NCBI GenBank assembly: GCA_016719785.1
Contig: JADJYJ010000006.1
Coordinates: forward strand, 62,001-126,000
Length of the DNA: 64,000 bases
Origin: Candidatus Amarolinea dominans
Lineage (GTDB): Bacteria; Chloroflexota; Anaerolineae; SSC4; Amarolineaceae
Direction: 5' to 3'
Under the pieces are notes generated by a model. The model was not told the origin of the DNA and made no database searches. It saw only the letters and a list, made by a program, of their open reading frames with translations. Position numbers and translations under genes: made by a program. Positions 27,906 through 35,809 of the stretch are shown in pieces; position 1 is the stretch's first letter, and the number at the start of each line of letters is the position of its first letter.

Positions 27906-29426
27906 TTACGCCGTGAACGTGGCATTGAAGTCGCCAATGGCCATCTTCAGGCGATCAGCCGTTGTCGCGTCCAGGTCTTTGCTGCGCAGGATGACATTGC
28001 CGACGTCTGCGTGCTGTGCGTCCATGAACTTCATAAACTCATCTTCCCAACGACGCAGCGCGCTGACCGGCAGCTTGTCCAGGAAGCCGTTGGTGGCGGC
28101 GAAGATGGTCATCACCTGGTGATCGAGCGACACCGGCAGATACTGCGGCTGCTTGAGCACCTCGGTCAGGCGTTGACCACGATCGAGCTGCGCCTGCGTG
28201 GATTTGTCCAGGTCGGAGCCGAACTGGGCAAACGCGGCCAGTTCACGGAACTGTGTCAGTTCCAGCTTCAGGCGACCGGCCACCTTCTTCATGGACTTGG
28301 TTTGCGCGGAGCCACCGACGCGCGACACCGAGATGCCGACGTTCAAGGCCGGGCGAATGCCGGCGTAGAACAGGTCGGCCTCGAGGAAGATCTGGCCGTC
28401 GGTGATCGAGATGACGTTGGTGGGGATATAGGCCGACACGTCACCGGCCTGCGTCTCGATGATGGGCAGAGCCGTCAGTGAGCCACTGCCGTAATCGGCG
28501 TTGAGGCGCGCGGCCCGCTCCAGCAAGCGCGAGTGCAGGTAGAAAACATCGCCGGGATAGGCTTCACGGCCAGGCGGTCGGCGCATGAGCAGCGATACCT
28601 GGCGATAGGCCTGGGCGTGCTTGCTCAAGTCGTCGTAGACGATCAACGCGTCCTTGCCCTGCTCCATGAACTCCTCGCCCATGGCACAACCGGCGTAGGG
28701 CGCAATGTACTGCAGGGCGGCCGGGTCGGAAGCTGTAGCCGCGACAACGATGGTGTGATCCATCGCGCCGTACTTTTCCAGGGTAGCCACCAGTTGCACC
28801 ACCTGGGCGCGCTTCTGGCCGATGGCTACGTAAATACAGATCAGGTCTTTGCCCTTTTGGTTGATGATGGTATCAATCGCAATGGCCGTCTTGCCGGTCT
28901 GGCGATCGCCGATGATCAGCTCGCGCTGGCCGCGACCAATGGGAATCAACGCGTCGATGGCCTTGATGCCGGTTTGCACCGGTGTGTCCACCGACTTGCG
29001 GGCGATCACGTTGGGTGCGATGCGCTCCACGGGGCGCATGCCGCTGGCGTTGATGGGGCCTTTGCCGTCAAGGGGCTCGCCCAGCGCGTTGACCACACGG
29101 CCGATCAGGGCTTCGCCCACCGGCACCGACACGATACGGCCGGTAGAACGGACGAGGTCGCCTTCTTCGATTTCGGTGTGCTCACCCATGATGATGACAC
29201 CGACGCTGTTCTCTTCCAGGTTGAAGACGATGCCCATGACACCGTTGGCGAATTCGACCAGCTCGCTGGCCATGGCATTGGCCAAGCCCTTGATGCGGGC
29301 GATGCCATCGCCCACCTCGGTGACGGTGCCCACATCCACCATATGCACCGGCGCTTCGAACGCCAGGATTTGCTTCTTGATGAGATCCGCGATGCTCTCA
29401 GTATGAGAGGCAGTCATTACCGCCAT
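27906..29426 (-). CDS. atpA: F-type ATP synthase alpha subunit
   Basis: A 506-residue non-catalytic hexamer subunit. The beta barrel is at about 28-95. Walker A is at 173-180 (GDRQTGKT), followed by the QKRAQVVQLVATLE and DDLSKHAQAYRQVSLLMRRPPGREAYPGDVFYLHSRLLERAAR segments. The C-terminal helical domain has the expected length. The gene order delta-alpha-gamma is standard. Confidence 0.98.
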   Translation of the reverse strand: MAVMTASHTESIADLIKKQILAFEAPVHMVDVGTVTEVGDGIARIKGLANAMASELVEFANGVMGIVFNLEENSVGVIIMGEHTEIEEGDLVRSTGRIVSVPVGEALIGRVVNALGEPLDGKGPINASGMRPVERIAPNVIARKSVDTPVQTGIKAIDALIPIGRGQRELIIGDRQTGKTAIAIDTIINQKGKDLICIYVAIGQKRAQVVQLVATLEKYGAMDHTIVVAATASDPAALQYIAPYAGCAMGEEFMEQGKDALIVYDDLSKHAQAYRQVSLLMRRPPGREAYPGDVFYLHSRLLERAARLNADYGSGSLTALPIIETQAGDVSAYIPTNVISITDGQIFLEADLFYAGIRPALNVGISVSRVGGSAQTKSMKKVAGRLKLELTQFRELAAFAQFGSDLDKSTQAQLDRGQRLTEVLKQPQYLPVSLDHQVMTIFAATNGFLDKLPVSALRRWEDEFMKFMDAQHADVGNVILRSKDLDATTADRLKMAIGDFNATFTA

Positions 29427-29493
29427 CTAGTTTCTCCTCATGCCTCTGGGTCACGTTGACGGACGCACAGATAGGACGGTGCTCGTGCATACA

Positions 29494-30024
29494 CTAACGC
29501 ACCGCGGCGGCCAATTGTTCACGCATGCGACTCAGGCGGCTGGCGACGCTGGTATCAATCAGTTTGTCCCCCACGCGCACGATCATACCGCCCAGGAGCG
29601 CCGGGTCCTCAGTGTAGTGAAACTCAAGGCCGGCGCCAAACTGCGCGCTGAACTTGTCCTGCAAGGCGTTGCGGTCGCTCTCGCTCAACGGCTGGGCGCT
29701 TGTCACCGCCACCGTTTGCGTGCCGGCCACCGTGCGCTGCAGGATCGCATTGAGTTCTGCCACCACCTCGCGCAGCTTGCTCAAGTCGCCACGTGACAAC
29801 AGCACTTGCAGCAAGTCCACTTCTAACTTGCCGAAGTCGGTTGGTAAAAGACCGGTCAGCGTCGCGTTGCGCCCGGCAAACTCTTGTGCCTGGTCGCTCA
29901 GCGGGCGCAGCAACGCATCATTCTCCAGCCGGTCAGCCAAAACCGTCAGGTGCTGTGACCAGTGTTCCACAGCCGCGGCCAGAAAGCCGCTCGCATAGTC
30001 GCGTGCGCTGGTTTCGGCTTTCAC
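29494..30024 (-). CDS. atpH: F-type ATP synthase delta subunit
   Basis: A 176-residue stator subunit. The N-terminal helical bundle is at about 1-105, and the C-terminal part contains VTSAQPLSESDRNALQDKFSAQFGAGLEFHYTEDPALLGGMIVRVGDKLIDTSVASRLSRMREQL, the conserved region that binds alpha and b subunits. Its ATG overlaps the atpF stop by four bases (ATGA), so translation is coupled. Confidence 0.95.
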   Translation of the reverse strand: MKAETSARDYASGFLAAAVEHWSQHLTVLADRLENDALLRPLSDQAQEFAGRNATLTGLLPTDFGKLEVDLLQVLLSRGDLSKLREVVAELNAILQRTVAGTQTVAVTSAQPLSESDRNALQDKFSAQFGAGLEFHYTEDPALLGGMIVRVGDKLIDTSVASRLSRMREQLAAAVR

Positions 30025-30521
30025 TGTAGTTTACTCGCTAAGAACTCATTGACCATGCGCTTCTGTTCGGTCGGGCTTGACAGCTCATGGCCCAGGATGC
30101 GCTCCGCGGCCAGGACGGCCAGATCGGCCACCTGGCGCTGCATATCGCGCAGCATTTGCGCGCGTTCGGCCGACGCCTCTGCGCGCGCCTTTGTCTTGAT
30201 GTCCTCAGCTTCCGCTCGCGCCGTTGTCAGGATGCTTTCACGCACCTTTTCGCTGTCGCCGGCCACCGCCGCAATACGCGATTGCGCCGCGCGGCGTTCC
30301 TCGTCCAGCTTCTTCATCAATTCCGTCCGCTCGGCTTCGGCGGCTTGGCGTGCCCGGTCGGCGGCCTTCATCCCGTCCTCGATACGCTGGCGTCGTGCGT
30401 CCAGCATGTTCATCACGGGCTTCAGCAAGAAGCGCCGCAGCAAGTAGAACAGGATCAGGAAGTTGATGATTTGCGCAAGCAGGAAGGCACCGTTAATTCC
30501 AAGTTGTCCAAAGATATCCAA
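30021..30521 (-). CDS. atpF: F-type ATP synthase b subunit
   Basis: A 166-residue peripheral stalk protein. One membrane helix at about 10-27 (NGAFLLAQIINFLILFYLL) is followed by RRFLLKPVMNMLDARRQRIEDGMKAADRARQAAEAERTEL and a long charged coiled coil to the end. The single-copy form implies a b2 homodimer stalk. Confidence 0.96.
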   Translation of the reverse strand: MDIFGQLGINGAFLLAQIINFLILFYLLRRFLLKPVMNMLDARRQRIEDGMKAADRARQAAEAERTELMKKLDEERRAAQSRIAAVAGDSEKVRESILTTARAEAEDIKTKARAEASAERAQMLRDMQRQVADLAVLAAERILGHELSSPTEQKRMVNEFLASKLQ

Positions 30522-30541
30522 GCTGGCACCCCCTCAAACCC

Positions 30542-30784
30542 CTACTTAAAGGTCGCGAGACCCGGCGCGCCCACGAAGACCAACAACAGGGCAACCACCA
30601 GCGCGTAGATGGCGATTGCTTCAGCGAACACGATACCAAGAATCATGTTCGTGCGGATTTCGCCGGCCGCTTCTGGGTTGCGACCCATAGCCTGCAGCGC
30701 ACCCATCACAAGCAAACCGACGCCGATGCCGGGGCCAATGGCGCCCAAGCCAATCGCAAGACCCGCAGCCAGAACTGCATTCAT
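30542..30784 (-). CDS. atpE: F-type ATP synthase c subunit (proton type)
   Basis: An 80-residue hairpin of two membrane helices joined by the polar loop GRNPEAAGEIR. The ion-binding carboxylate is in helix 2 (GIVFAEAIAIYALV). The sodium signature is absent: the Gln found in PGxGQG of sodium-type rings is Val here (GPGIGVG), and the residue after the Glu is Ala rather than Ser or Thr. A proton-driven rotor is therefore likely. Confidence 0.96.
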   Translation of the reverse strand: MNAVLAAGLAIGLGAIGPGIGVGLLVMGALQAMGRNPEAAGEIRTNMILGIVFAEAIAIYALVVALLLVFVGAPGLATFK

Positions 30785-30935
30785 AATTTTCGATCCTCCT
30801 CAATGATTCTGTTAAGTGTCAATGCGAACAGTTCACTCAGCGTCACACCCCAAGTGTGACCTCCACAAAATCAACGTTTGACTGGCCTGCCCGCGCGCTG
30901 CGTACCCGCCTGCGGATCAAACCCAGACAAGTTGC

Positions 30936-32012
30936 TCAATGCGCCGTCACAGGCGCCTCTTTTCCGTGACCATGCTCCTCGTGCCCTTCGTGGCTGACTA
31001 CCGCCGACGACAGGAAGATCAGGGTCAGAATGGCAAAGACGAAGGCTTGCATAAAGCCCACAAACAGTTCCAAACCGTAGAACGGCAAGGGAATCAGGTA
31101 CGGAATCAGAAATGGCATGACGAACAGGAGAACCTGCCCGGCAAAGACATTGCCGAAAAGACGAAAGGAGAAAGAGATAATTTTTGCAAACTCGGAGATC
31201 AGCTCCAAAATTCCGACGAAGGCGTCCACCGCTTTCATGCCGGTGATGGTCGGCAAGAAGAACTTACGCCAGTACTTCATGCCGAGGACCCGCATGCCCT
31301 CAGCTTGCGTTAGAATGACCGAGATCAGCGCCAGGGCCAGCGGCACGTTGAGATCGGTGGCCGCGGCGCGGAACAGCGGCTTCAGGACATAGGCGCCATA
31401 CTTGCTCTCATGACTCTCGCTCTCGGTGGCTGCTTCTCCGCTTGCAGCCGCAGCTTCGTGCTCAGCCAGAATCTCATGCACTTGCTCATCGTCCAGGTTG
31501 ACCTGCACCTTGATGAGCGACGGAATGCCCAGGAACGTTCCCAGCTTGTAACCGGTGCGCACCGTGCCGTTGGTGTGGGCCGTGGCAACTTCTATCGGTT
31601 CGATCACGCCGATGCTGTCGAAGCCGGGGATCAACTCCCACCAGTTCGCCACCATCAGGAACATCATGATGGTGATGAAGACCGGGAACCAGCGCTTAGC
31701 GTTGACCTTGCCGGCGATGTCTTCGGTCATACGGTAGAAAGTTTCCAGGAACCATTCGATCAGGTTCTGAAAACCGGTTGGAATTTCTTTGAGATTGCGA
31801 CCGACCGCGAAGGCAATGACCAACAGGGTGATGTCGGCGATCAGGGTGGTGATCAAGGTGTTCGTAACCGGGAAGCCAGCCACGGAGAAGATTACTTCCG
31901 CTGGCAGCAGAATGGTGGGCAGGGGCACCGGAAAGAGAATGGCGCCGCCCAGCATCACCGCGAGGACGACAACGATCATGAGAAGGTTGCGTGGTTTGAA
32001 CAGATTGCGCAC
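30936..32012 (-). CDS. atpB: F-type ATP synthase a subunit
   Basis: A 358-residue membrane stator. I choose GTG 32012 because a perfect AGGAGG lies ten bases upstream. The frame also continues to a GTG at 32075 with a poor site. Conserved parts are EWFLETFYRMTEDIAGKVNAKRWFPVFITIMMFLMVANWWELIPGFDS and, near the end, the essential Arg region ELISEFAKIISFSFRLFGNVFAGQVLL. A soluble insert of about 80 residues (GTFLGIPSLIKVQVNLDDEQVHEILAEHEAAAASGEAATESESHESKYGAY within it) makes it longer than most a subunits, and the tail is His-rich (HEGHEEHGHGKE). Confidence 0.95.
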   Translation of the reverse strand: MRNLFKPRNLLMIVVVLAVMLGGAILFPVPLPTILLPAEVIFSVAGFPVTNTLITTLIADITLLVIAFAVGRNLKEIPTGFQNLIEWFLETFYRMTEDIAGKVNAKRWFPVFITIMMFLMVANWWELIPGFDSIGVIEPIEVATAHTNGTVRTGYKLGTFLGIPSLIKVQVNLDDEQVHEILAEHEAAAASGEAATESESHESKYGAYVLKPLFRAAATDLNVPLALALISVILTQAEGMRVLGMKYWRKFFLPTITGMKAVDAFVGILELISEFAKIISFSFRLFGNVFAGQVLLFVMPFLIPYLIPLPFYGLELFVGFMQAFVFAILTLIFLSSAVVSHEGHEEHGHGKEAPVTAH

Positions 32013-32087
32013 TCTGCTATATCCTCCTTCTGGTTCTTTCTGATAGAGGCGCAAAGTCCACGCGGGAGCCTTCACACCTCGGAATGC

Positions 32088-32324
32088 CTACTTTTTTCCC
32101 TGGTCAATTTCGGTATCGGGTGCAATGGCCCGGTACACGCTTCCCAAGCGACGAACGAGGAAGAATGTAGCAGCGGTGGCCCCAGTGCCGATACCGATCA
32201 ATAATCCCCAGGGTGTGGAACCGGTTGCCATGTCATACCACAGGCCAACACCGAAGGGAACAAACAGAAAAAGCCCGACGACAATCAGTAAGATAAGGGC
32301 TTCACGATACCACGGATGTCGCAT
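32088..32324 (-). CDS. AtpZ/AtpI-like small membrane protein
   Basis: A 78-residue protein with two membrane helices (about 8-30, ALILLIVVGLFLFVPFGVGLWY, and 40-60, LLIGIGTGATAATFFLV). It sits first in the ATP synthase operon, where AtpI/AtpZ (assembly or Mg2+/Ca2+ related) is usually found. ATG 32324 follows CAGGAAAAG. The longer frame to 32513 would cross the operon promoter and is rejected. Confidence 0.8.
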   Translation of the reverse strand: MRHPWYREALILLIVVGLFLFVPFGVGLWYDMATGSTPWGLLIGIGTGATAATFFLVRRLGSVYRAIAPDTEIDQGKK

Positions 32325-32421
32325 CACGATGACTTTTCCTGCGTCAACACCCGCATCAACGTCGCCACGGCTCCAAAACGAAAGATCGCCCCGAAACCTG
32401 AATCTCAGCGACCACGTTTGG

Positions 32422-32450
32422 ATTATAACATATTGTACTAAGCGGCGCAA
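32422..32450 (-). promoter_or_regulatory. Promoter of the ATP synthase operon
   Basis: On the minus strand: TTGCGC, a 17-base spacer, TATAAT. It leaves a leader of about 90 bases before ATG 32324. Confidence 0.7.
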
Positions 32451-32495
32451 ATGATGAACAGACCAGTGTTTTTGCGCAGCATAGCTCAAAACGTA

Positions 32496-32524
32496 TTGAC
32501 ATTGTAAATACATTGAGTTATACT
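32496..32524 (+). promoter_or_regulatory. Consensus promoter of brnTA, probably leaderless
   Basis: TTGACA, a 17-base spacer and TATACT. The -10 box ends eight bases before ATG 32532, so the mRNA should begin at the start codon. The half-sites GTATT (32493-32497) and AATAC (32507-32511) overlap the -35 box and could be part of an autorepressor operator. Confidence 0.75.
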
Positions 32525-32531
32525 AATGATC

Positions 32532-32828
32532 ATGGACGCTCGTTACCGGCTTCACGGCATTACTTTTGAATGGGACATCGCCAAAGCAGTTGTTAATCTG
32601 CACAAGCACCGTATTTTGTTTGAATCAGCATGCGAGGTCTTTCATGATCCGTTTGTTTATGTCGTGGAGGCGGACGAGGCGGAAGAAGAGTCAAGGGACA
32701 AAGCAATTGGCATGACACAGAACTGGCAATTACTGCACGTCGTGTATACCATGCGTGGTGATACGATACGCATTGTTTCTGCCCGCATGGCTGTCAAGTC
32801 AGAAAGAAGAATCTATGAACATCAATGA
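32532..32828 (+). CDS. brnT: BrnT-family ribonuclease toxin
   Basis: A 98-residue toxin of the RelE-like BrnT family. The family pattern is complete: TFEWDIAKAVVNLHKHRILFESACEVFHDPF, KAIGMTQNWQLLHVVYTMRGDTIRIVSARMAVKSERRIYE. I favour ATG 32532 over 32526 because the promoter places transcription initiation at that codon and there is no ribosome binding site. BrnT cleaves RNA and is neutralised by BrnA, encoded with a 14-base overlap downstream. Confidence 0.93.
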   Translation: MDARYRLHGITFEWDIAKAVVNLHKHRILFESACEVFHDPFVYVVEADEAEEESRDKAIGMTQNWQLLHVVYTMRGDTIRIVSARMAVKSERRIYEHQ

Positions 32829-33141
32829 TCTAAAGAACCGCCTGCGCCGTGACCGTCCGATGAAGACGATTACCGTTCGCATACCAGAGGATGTGTTGGA
32901 AGACCTGAAACGAATGGCCCCACGCCTGGGATTCTCCGGCTATCAGCCGCTCATGCGTGCCTATATTGGACAGGGCCTGCGCGCCGACCTGGCTCGCTTC
33001 GAAGCAGATGCACCCGAAATGGCACGCCTGCTCGATGGTCTGCGTCGCCATGGGGTTGACGACAAGATCATTGCTTCAGTCGTGGCGGAAGCCACGGACG
33101 ACGTACGTTACATCACTACCGCCACACCGCCATTGGCTTGA
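32815..33141 (+). CDS. brnA: BrnA/CopG-type antitoxin
   Basis: A 108-residue protein starting inside the end of brnT, with AGAAGA as ribosome binding site. The segment MKTITVRIPEDVLEDLKRMAPRLGFSGYQPLMRAYIGQGLRADLA fits the ribbon-helix-helix fold of BrnA/CopG antitoxins. The C-terminal half (about 60-108) is less conserved. It should bind BrnT and repress the shared promoter. Confidence 0.85.
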   Translation: MNINDLKNRLRRDRPMKTITVRIPEDVLEDLKRMAPRLGFSGYQPLMRAYIGQGLRADLARFEADAPEMARLLDGLRRHGVDDKIIASVVAEATDDVRYITTATPPLA

Positions 33142-33212
33142 GTTCAGGCAAATGCTGGCGCTTCGATACTCGGTGCTTGCTGAAAAGGCGCTACCTGTTC
33201 AAGCTGCAGCTC

Positions 33213-34166
33213 CTACCGCGTGATGTTCCTACCGCGTAACCACAACAGCCCACCGGGCAGGCTGGAGATGATGATGAGCGCCTGTATCAGCAGCGACACC
33301 GCCAGGGCATGGTCGTGCGGCACACCCACCAGGCCATAGAAACCGACGTACGCGTTCTGATTGACGCCAAGCCCGCCCACGGAAATGGGAATCAGAAGCA
33401 CGAGGGCGATGAGCGGGTTGAAGAGGGCAATCGCCAGGAACGAGATACCGCCGCCCAGCGCCTGGGACAGCAGGTAATTGACCGCGTTGGTCAGCATCAG
33501 GCCGGTCATGCCGATCAGGTAGGCAGCCAGCAGTGTCTTGTAGCGAAAACGATAGGCTCCAAAGGCATCGGCCAGGCGACCGTAGACAGGAGCCAGCGGC
33601 CGCAGGAGTGACCAGTCGAACAGCCGGGCCAGGACGATGCGCAGACGCCGGCTGAAGAGCACCGCAAAGGCAAAGACGAGCGCCGCCAGCGCAACAATCG
33701 CCACTGCGCCCACCACGACGAGATCGGGCAGGTGCGTGGTGTAGATGGCGATCAGTGCGGCCACCACCGCGGACGAAACGAACGCCATCAGCCCCACCAA
33801 GCGATCTACGATGACCGAGGCCGCGGCGTCGAGTTTGCTCTCCGTGTACGCGCTCAGGCCGTAGCCGCGCATGACATCACCGCCAATGTTGGCCGGCAGG
33901 ATATTGTTGAAGAAAACGCCGATAAAGGTGTAGCGCAGCAGCGCGCCAAAAGGAACCCCGGGCACCTGGGCACGTAAGAGAACGGCCCATTTGGCCGTGT
34001 TCATGACAATGGCGCCGAAATAGGCGATCAGCGCCAGTAGAACAAGAAGACCGTTAGCGCCGGCCAGGCGAGCGCCCAGCGCAGCCAAATCTGCACGACT
34101 GAAGATGAAAGCGATCAGCGCTGCACTGACCACCAGTTTGAGCAGCGCCGTTAGTTTGTCACGCAC
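33213..34166 (-). CDS. Lysylphosphatidylglycerol synthase-like membrane protein (flippase domain)
   Basis: A 317-residue protein with about eight membrane helices and no soluble enzymatic domain. GTG 34166 is chosen because GGGAG precedes it. The longer frame overlaps the glycosyltransferase. Typical family parts are LRYTFIGVFFNNILPANIGGDVMRGYGLSAYT, ASVIVDRLVGLMAFVSSAVVAALI and LLIPISVGGLGVNQNAYVGFYGLVGVPHDHALAVSLL. Such UPF0104/AglD-like proteins are thought to act on lipid-linked intermediates. The gene begins 32 bases after the glycosyltransferase, suggesting a joint role in envelope glycan or glycolipid export. Confidence 0.85.
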   Translation of the reverse strand: MRDKLTALLKLVVSAALIAFIFSRADLAALGARLAGANGLLVLLALIAYFGAIVMNTAKWAVLLRAQVPGVPFGALLRYTFIGVFFNNILPANIGGDVMRGYGLSAYTESKLDAAASVIVDRLVGLMAFVSSAVVAALIAIYTTHLPDLVVVGAVAIVALAALVFAFAVLFSRRLRIVLARLFDWSLLRPLAPVYGRLADAFGAYRFRYKTLLAAYLIGMTGLMLTNAVNYLLSQALGGGISFLAIALFNPLIALVLLIPISVGGLGVNQNAYVGFYGLVGVPHDHALAVSLLIQALIIISSLPGGLLWLRGRNITR

Positions 34167-34198
34167 AACTTGCTCCCTGCAATGATGGAGACCGGAGA

Positions 34199-35194
34199 TC
34201 AGAGATTCGTCGTTGTCGCCATCGGTGCGGTGTCCTGGGCGCCCAGACGGCGCTGGGCCTCTGCGCCAACATCGGCTTTCTGCGTCCAGGCCATGTCCCA
34301 CACCACATGACGGTCCTGCTTGACCTTGAAGTCGTACCAGCCCAGAACGCGCGCATAGCCCTCCAGAAAGGCCATCAAGAAGAGGGTGTAGACCAGGCGT
34401 ATGGCGCCCCAGATCTCCTTGAGGGCAATCTTGAGGACGCGTCCGTTCTGAATGCTGGACACCTGGTAGCCGTATTTGTGCTGTAAGTAGAGATGCCCGG
34501 CATGGTTGCGCCGGCGTTGGCGCACGAAATCGCTCACGGTGTCCGGGCCGGTGTTGAAGACCACGGCATCCGGCGCATAACGCACCTGCATCCCGCGCTT
34601 GACCACCAGCGCCTCCACAAACGCTTCGTCCATCGCCACATCAGGTGGTATCTGATCGAACACCTTACGGAACGCAATCATCTCGCCCAGGCGCGGAATT
34701 TCCAGGCACAGTTCATGCTCCATGCGCAGGCGCAGATGAGAAAACAGGCCAACGATGTGATCGGGCGTGTTGACGGGGATCTTGTGCGCGCCGGTCATCC
34801 CGACGTTCGGGTCGGCGAACATACGTACCATGTGCTCCACCGCATCCTCGCGCGGCAGGGTGTCGCCGCTCTCCAGGACGCAGATCGCTTCGGTCGCCGC
34901 CTGCAGAAACAGGTTGATCGCGGACGTCTTGCCCTCACGCCGCGGCTGCACGATCAGCCGGATGCGCTCATCCTCGGCCAGCTTGCGTTCGATGATCGGT
35001 ACCGTGTCGTCGGTGCAGCCACTGGCTACGACGATGATCTCGCTAATCTCCGCCTGATAGAGATGTTGGTTTATCAGCGCGTCCAGGAGCGCGCCGATGT
35101 TGGCGGCTTCATTATGCGCCGTCACGCCGACGCTGCAACGGATACGTGATGCTGGATGTTCCACAAGCTTGGCTCCTGCTGATCTCTGCGCCAT
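34199..35194 (-). CDS. Family 2 glycosyltransferase
   Basis: A 331-residue protein. The GT-A core starts CSVGVTAHNEAANIGALLDALINQ, then EIIVVASGCTDDTVPII, and QPRREGKTSAINLFL. A metal-binding DxD is replaced by ESGDT (about 113-117), and the acceptor-side acidic motif is VAMDEAFVEALVVKRG. The C-terminal part (about 255-300) has one or two hydrophobic segments (IWGAIRLVYTLFLMAFLEGYA). The sugar donor and acceptor cannot be predicted. It is paired with the LPG-synthase-like gene downstream. Confidence 0.88.
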   Translation of the reverse strand: MAQRSAGAKLVEHPASRIRCSVGVTAHNEAANIGALLDALINQHLYQAEISEIIVVASGCTDDTVPIIERKLAEDERIRLIVQPRREGKTSAINLFLQAATEAICVLESGDTLPREDAVEHMVRMFADPNVGMTGAHKIPVNTPDHIVGLFSHLRLRMEHELCLEIPRLGEMIAFRKVFDQIPPDVAMDEAFVEALVVKRGMQVRYAPDAVVFNTGPDTVSDFVRQRRRNHAGHLYLQHKYGYQVSSIQNGRVLKIALKEIWGAIRLVYTLFLMAFLEGYARVLGWYDFKVKQDRHVVWDMAWTQKADVGAEAQRRLGAQDTAPMATTTNL

Positions 35195-35291
35195 CGGCTC
35201 TGATCTCGCGGGTACGCACAGCGCACGCTTACTCAGGCACAGGAAGCGCCATTATAAGGCGTCAACGCCCGAAATAGCAAATGCCAACGGC

Positions 35292-35381
35292 CCTGAACTT
35301 GTTCAGGACTCCCGCACCCGCCAGGCTTCCGAACTTGTTCGGGGCGCACCTGCCGGATTCGCGTCCCTGAACAGGTTCAGG
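35292..35381. repeat. Cluster of three short palindromes
   Basis: CCTGAACTTGTTCAGG at 35292-35307, CCGAACTTGTTCGG at 35329-35342 and CCTGAACAGGTTCAGG at 35366-35381. The first and third are followed by ACTCC. The third contains the stop codon of the MazG-like gene. Confidence 0.85.
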
Positions 35382-35736
35382 ACTCCGGGTGCGCCTGCTG
35401 CGCCAGGTAGCGCGCCATCTCCGGTGCCCCGGTCTCCAGGGGGTGACGGGTATCCGCCTTGACCATGCCTGCCCGCAATGCATCCTCGACATCCACGCCG
35501 CACTGATAGGCCAGCTTGAACAGAAAGACGAAGACGTCCGACAACTCCTCGCGCAATTCAACCTGCCATTGATCGGGAAAAGCCGACGGCTTGTAGCCCT
35601 CGCGGCGCAAAATGACCCGCGCCACCTCGCCCAGCTCCTCCATCGCGTGCAGCAGCGTATGGGCAGGCGCGACCTGGTCCCAGCCCCGCGCGGCGTCCCA
35701 TGCCTGCAACCAAGCCTGGTAGTCTCGAATTTTCAT
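35377..35736 (-). CDS. MazG-like nucleotide pyrophosphohydrolase
   Basis: A 119-residue protein. The metal-binding motif pair of the all-alpha NTP pyrophosphatases is visible: EELGEVARVI (about 33-42) and EELSDVFVFLFKLA (about 63-76). ATG 35736 follows a G-rich site. It is a single-domain form, expected to cleave (d)NTPs to monophosphates. The last residues (HPES) and the stop are built from a dispersed palindrome, so the natural C-terminus may have been altered by it. Confidence 0.87.
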   Translation of the reverse strand: MKIRDYQAWLQAWDAARGWDQVAPAHTLLHAMEELGEVARVILRREGYKPSAFPDQWQVELREELSDVFVFLFKLAYQCGVDVEDALRAGMVKADTRHPLETGAPEMARYLAQQAHPES

Positions 35737-35809
35737 TTGACCCCCACAGGGCATGCATGAGCCTGGGTGCTGGCCCGCGACTCTGCGCCCAGGCAACGCC
35801 CCCCTGGAT

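Noticed and set aside
30542..30784. Sodium-dependent ATP synthase ring
   Set aside because: The Gln and Ser/Thr ligands of sodium-type c subunits are replaced by Val and Ala.
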